DNA of 64,000 nucleotides from assembly GCA_034440635.1 (NCBI GenBank), contig JAOTON010001700.1, forward strand, positions 310,001-374,000, written 5' to 3'. The notes under the pieces are model-generated. The model ran no database searches. It was not told where the DNA came from and saw only the letters and a list, made by a program, of their open reading frames with translations. A program made the position numbers and the translations under genes. Below are positions 59,733 through 64,000 of this stretch, piece after piece. How positions within the stretch are numbered: position 1 is the stretch's first letter; every line of letters starts with the position of its first letter. The DNA comes from Lepas anatifera (Eukaryota > Arthropoda > Thecostraca > Lepadidae).

Positions 59733-61295
59733 CAGACCCCGTTCAAGTTTGGCAGCATTACGTCATCATGGCTGAAGAGGCACAACAGTTACTATGCAGG
59801 GCATTGGAGAAATTACACTTTTTCGAAGCTTTAAATAACCTATTTTAGAACTGTATCAACAAAACTTATATGGTTGAACAGAAAGCTAAAATATTTTTAT
59901 TTGTGAAACCCTCAGACGTTTTACAAAAACTCCAGTGAAGAATATTATTTTTACAAATTTTCCAGAGTGTGTCAAAATAAGGACAGGTTCAGCACCAACA
60001 GCTGTTTGCAGTAAGATTAATCTCGATTTTGATTGGCTGTTGATTTCTGACCTTTGATTGGCTGTTGGTGATACCTGCAGCAGAAGACAATAAACACCGG
60101 TGATCTCTTGAGCAAAGGTAAACTTATTTCTCTCGGCTATTAAGTAGGCCTGAGTTGATCAAATAAATGCATGCCTTTTCAACAAATTCTTTGAAGTGGT
60201 ATGATTTTTTTCATTAGAGTTACGTAAAATACGCTGCTCGCCGTTGAGATCAAGGTTACTGTCAAATGGGCGACACAAGTTGATTTCGATTTATACTAGA
60301 TTCCTGCCAAGTACGCCCAAACTTGGTATGTTCCAGCTGATCCTTCCAAGAACTTAGTATAATCTCCTAGAACTTAGTCGGAAAGGGTGGTGACGTCACC
60401 ATGGGAGGACTATATTTAGTAGGAAACTTGGTTGTACCCGTAGTTAACACGCGCATTGACGGGGTCTGAGCCACCTTCGCATTGACGGGGGGCGGGTATC
60501 CGCCCCTAAGATCTCGAGAACCACGGTAGGTAGCGAAAAACGGTAAACGGCGTTGGGCTGCCCATCCACTTCTCCATCGAAAACATTTGAACCATTTTTT
60601 TGTCAGGTCACATTTAAGGTCATGAGAGGTCAAAACATGCCCGTCATAGGGATAACATGTAAAATTCAGTTTTTCGGGCATTACATCTGAACAAGTAAAG
60701 ATAGAGCAAAACGACTTGAACTATATGAATCCTCTTAGCAAGCCGAATCAAATGATATATAATTTGACCTTGCTAGGTCAAATCAAGTATTTGACCTGAC
60801 CTGAGGTCAGGTCAGGATCAAATTATATAAAATGCATATCATTAGAACTGCAAAGCCCAGGCGAGTCTAATGCAGCTAAAATAAATGCTCTATCACCATC
60901 CGTTACTGAGTTATTCCGTAAAAACCATTTTTCCCATGTATTTCCAATGGAGAGGTCATGCGTCGTACCTGACCTTAGGTCATCGATATCAAAAATACCG
61001 GAACATATGTTAGAGAACTCGGTGGGGCCATTATGTGATATGAGTTTCAATCGGATAAGTTCACCCTGCTCCGACTTATGCTATCTTAAACTTTTTTGAG
61101 GTTGGGTCACTTGACCTGTACTGGTGACCTGACCTGAGATGACCTAACCTTAAAATTTTCACAGAAGTTGTAAAAATGATGAGGGAAAAGGTATACCAAG
61201 TACGGCGGCGCTACGCGCCGCCGTTTTTACTATCTCCGAAAAACCCGAGGGGGGCGGGTACCCGCCCCCGTCAATGCGCGTGTTAAAGTACCCTG
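59733..61295. mobile_element. Insertion of unknown class with 9-bp target duplication
   Basis: Bracketed by TATTTGCTC at 59724-59732 and 61296-61304; joining the flanks restores continuous family A sequence. Ends read CAGACCCCGTTCAAGTTTGG and, inverted, CAGGGTACTTTAAC, which match only weakly. It has two TTGATTGGCTGTTG repeats near 60030-60070. It contains the A4 element. It may be Mutator-like or hAT-like. Confidence 0.72.
60444..61286 (+). mobile_element. TTAA element family A, full length (A4), innermost insertion
   Basis: An 843-bp copy closely similar to A1 with TTAA at both ends, double module left and single module right. It keeps the long half-site palindrome (60792-60814) and lacks A1's internal duplication. 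It is inserted near the right end of the element at 59733-61295 and is the youngest layer of the nest. Confidence 0.93.
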
Positions 61296-61753
61296 TATTT
61301 GCTCTATCTTTACTTGTTTAGATGTAATGACCGAAAAACTTAATTTACATGTTATCCCTATTATGGCATGTTTTGACCTCTTGTGACCTTAAATGTGACC
61401 TGAAAAAAGGCTTAAATGTTTTGGTGGAGAAGTGGATGGGCTACCCAACACCGTTTACCGTTTTTCGCTAACTACCATGGTTTCAAGATCTTAGATGGGG
61501 TGGGTACGCGCCCCCTCGTCAAAGCGAAGGTGGCTCAGACCCCTGTCAATTCGCGTGTTAAATGAGCATCAGAGGCCTTAAACAAACTCAATTAGTTTCT
61601 TAGCTTTGCCATGCCCGCCATATTGGCGCTAATCAGTGACAATCAGCTGATATCTCATCCCAATTTGTTCCAGCGGACACCGGTTTTTGCGCTTGCTCCG
61701 ACTTACTCTTAGCTACTCTCATCTTTTTTGTAAGGAGTCGCTGGAACAAACCT

Positions 61754-62026
61754 CTAGCTCATTGTCATGGAAGACAGCACCTTCTGAGAAGGATGATTGG
61801 GCACACAAATAATGATTTTACAGTGTGTCTACTATGCTAGAAAAAAACCTGAGCGGCAATGCTCATGCAATGTCAATGTCAGTGTAACATCAAATTTGCA
61901 CTGTGCTAAGACTTTAAAAAATGTGAGCGGTTTTGACACAATTAATTAAGTGAATAATTTGTCAGTAAAACTAATTTTTAACGATGTCTTATGAAAGGAA
62001 GAGAATGAAACCTGCTGATTTCAATG
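61754..62026. other. Spacer, nothing recognised
   Basis: AT-rich unique-looking sequence. Confidence 0.5.
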
Positions 62027-62040
62027 ATGTATGATTTCTA

Positions 62041-62208
62041 ACGTTGATAAGTTTTGAAGTGCTGCGGCGAGGAGCATGATGATGAGTTGCTAAGATGTTC
62101 CCTGACCTCTCCCTCGAATCCGGAAATGTAGAAAACACTGAAGATTTTTTCAGTGTTTTTTACATTTCCGGATTCGAGGGGAGAGGCCAGGGAACATCTT
62201 AGCAACTC
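62041..62208. mobile_element. Foldback insertion with 14-bp flanking repeat
   Basis: ATGTATGATTTCTA occurs at 62027-62040 and again at 62209-62222, bracketing 168 bp. Most of this is a near-perfect palindrome (62082-62210): arms of about 61 nt with two mismatches and one indel around a 6-nt GATTTT loop. It could be a foldback insertion with a target duplication, or the template for a long hairpin RNA. No known family recognised. Confidence 0.75.
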
Positions 62209-62222
62209 ATGTATGATTTCTA

Positions 62223-62773
62223 TAGAAAATGTTTTGGTTCACTAACCTTTGTGCTTAAAAAGAGCCAGGAAAAATGATAAAGTTGAAGAACTATTAGCAT
62301 TATTGCATTCGCTTCCAAGTACATCTGAATTGTATTTATGGGCATTGGTTATTGCTTCCATAGTGAGTATATTTTGAGACCAGTGAATAATTTTAGCTGT
62401 GTTCAGGAGATGGTGTGAATGACATTCCTTAGGCACACAAAAACTCCCCCAAAATAATGTGTTGAGTAGATAGATACCAAAGTTTCTATTTGATATGTGC
62501 TATTTTATGACGTTTTATGAGAAAAATGTGTTGGAATGTGGAAAAACCATAACATTGTCCATCTGTATGGCCCTGTTTAGTCAATTAATGAAAATGACAC
62601 TTTAATATGTTAGGATAGATTTACCTGTAGATATAAAAGGGTTATAATTGACAAAATTTTGATATAAAATACAATTTCCCCTTTAATATTAGTTATTTTA
62701 TTTTTAAAAAGATAGAAAATAGAACACTAATTGTTTTTATAATTTTCTCCAAGTTATTGCAATCTCGGTTTTT
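62223..62773. other. No gene recognised
   Basis: AT-rich, no supported feature. Confidence 0.5.
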
Positions 62774-62938
62774 GGAGTCAAAGTTTCACTAAAGTCATCA
62801 ATGGACTTGTCACGGAGACCCCGACCCAAATACCCGAACGAGAAATTCCCACAAAGAAGGGTCAATTGAGAGGCTAAAGTTAACCATCCCACAAACCACA
62901 GGGATGGCTGCCCTGCTCAGGTCACTTTCTCACCAGTC
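62774..62938 (-). mobile_element. SINE (second family), 5'-truncated copy
   Basis: The complement of this stretch matches 13460-13625: the ACTGGTGAGA start of the match, CCATCCCTGTGG, TCTCGTTCGGG, GGGTCGGGGTCTCCGTGAC and the TTGATGACTTTAGTGAAAC end. The tRNA-like head is missing. Confidence 0.8.
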
Positions 62939-64000
62939 TTCTAAGCAACCTCACAAACTATCCATTGAAAGCTAAAGAAGCATATGAGTACACATCTTAC
63001 TGAACCTTATCTCTGTTGAGTGGTGCCATACTTTTACTCATTTTCTGTGTAAGCTGAGGGTTCAGGCGAGGAACCCTGTAGCTGTAGTTGATTAATAAAG
63101 CTATCCCTGTTTTGGAACCTAAAAGGCCATATTGTGAGCCACTAAAAGTAGATAGAACGCTTTTTTACGGCCGTTTAAGACAGTATTATCGGTTCGTCGA
63201 TACCAGCACTATTTATTGGGTCGTATACCACGGGCCAAAATATAAAGTCTATTGATGTAAGAACTTAAGAAGTTAAAGTATAACAAAAAAAACAAAAACA
63301 AAAGAAGAACTGAACAAAAGTGCCTATACACATTGGACGACCGAGTGTGGAAAAATATTTTGGATTGCAGCATTTCTGACCCAATATTCATAATCTGCCT
63401 GAAATGCATCTAAGTAGACGTGGGAACAAGTTTTAGAAACTGGTTGCAAAACTAGCCAGTCTATTAGGGCCATAAGTGATATATGTGCGCTATATAGTAA
63501 CACGCCCGTGGAGCGCTGCTGCTCAGTTAAAGACAAGCTCTGAGAGAAGCGTATTATGAAACTGGAGGGTTTACAGCATGCTCGGGGTTTTGCCTGATAG
63601 CTCAGCTGAAGTTCGATGATGGTGTCATATTTTCTTTAACATTGGGAGTTGGTGTTTTCTCGTAAGCTTATGTGGCACCTTAATAGTGGGGTGTGAACTG
63701 AGACAGCAATCCTGTAAAACATACCAAAAACAAACTTAGTTTCGTATTTGTTTGCTCCAAAACTCAATGTTTGTGGGAGTTCCGCGCCATTGAGTGACCA
63801 GTCGGCGGGTGAAAACATAAAGGGGAAGGTGTAAATGGGAGGTGAAAAGGGGAGGTGTGACAGAAAAGGTCATCTACTCAGGACCACTGTTCTAACCGCA
63901 GGTTACGAGTTCTGGCACTAACGAAAAATGAGATCAGGGTTTTTGTGTATGACATATATGGCTGATAATTCAAATTGCACCAAGATGTCATATTCCTTTT
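62939..64000. other. No gene recognised
   Basis: No exon, RNA gene or bounded repeat is supported to the end of the window. Confidence 0.5.

Larger units (their letters stand above)
57142..61561 (-). mobile_element. TTAA element family A copy (A3), itself interrupted twice
   Basis: Terminal sequences TTAACACGCACATTGACGGGG (57142) and CTGTCAATTCGCGTGTTAA (to 61561) enclose family A sequence in reverse orientation. Two insertions split it: a hAT element at 57171-59170 and a second element at 59733-61295. Its own sequence is 57142-57170, 59171-59732 and 61296-61561. Confidence 0.85.
56838..61753. mobile_element. Family H MITE copy 2, split by nested insertions
   Basis: The left half (56838-57145) begins GGGCCTGTTCCAGCGCC. 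The right half (61558-61753) begins TTAAATGAGCATCAGAGGCC and ends TCGCTGGAACAAACCT. Together they match the uninterrupted copy at 55560-56066, the break lying exactly at its TTAA. The 4.4 kb between is inserted DNA. No clean TTA flank remains here. Confidence 0.88.

Overview
This is a repeat-rich window from an animal nuclear genome, most likely an arthropod (a crustacean would fit; I cannot name the species). The evidence is spliced P/Q-rich exons with canonical splice sites, an arthropod-type DEG/ENaC channel gene, tRNA-derived SINEs, decayed jockey/CR1-like LINEs, hAT, Harbinger-like and TTAA-flanked DNA elements, long CT, AT and CA microsatellites, and patchy CpG-rich islands. I see no operons, CRISPR arrays or rRNA.

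Two host genes can be supported. A complete single-exon DEG/ENaC-type sodium channel gene lies on the plus strand at 44397-46022. On the minus strand, three in-phase coding exons at 26240-26010, 24442-24272 and 21885-21377 form the 5' end of a Pro/Gln-rich protein gene with a poly-Q tract. Its third exon appears one base out of frame. Nothing else in the window looks convincingly coding. GC-rich islands at 10-12.4 kb and 16.5-17.1 kb have open frames in every direction and are better read as promoter or CpG-island DNA.

The rest is mostly mobile DNA. The dominant component is a group of about 0.8-1.2 kb non-coding elements bounded by TTAA (families A to E here). Each end carries a short TIR followed by a GC-rich hairpin with a family-specific centre. 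Families A, B and D share an unusual plan: one end has the terminal module once, the other has it twice around a conserved spacer. Their interiors are packed with AGGTCA/TGACCT hexamers, the nuclear-receptor half-site, in direct, inverted and everted arrangements. Copies lie at 1-292, 17981-18989, 19581-20540, 26880-29778, 31440-32127, 37063-38268, 38330-38994, 40375-41382, 41700-42609, 49530-50519 and 57142-61561.

Other insertions with readable target-site duplications are two hAT elements (31132-32514, 57171-59170), a hAT-like MITE family with CATAGGCGGATC ends, a Tourist/Harbinger-like MITE (55560-56066), a TTAA-flanked 458-bp MITE (15787-16244, 23186-23643), and two tRNA-derived SINEs. 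Region 56838-61753 is a nest of five insertions whose order can be read from their target duplications. Region 34560-38330 is a broken LINE interrupted by a family C element; removing that element restores the reading frame.
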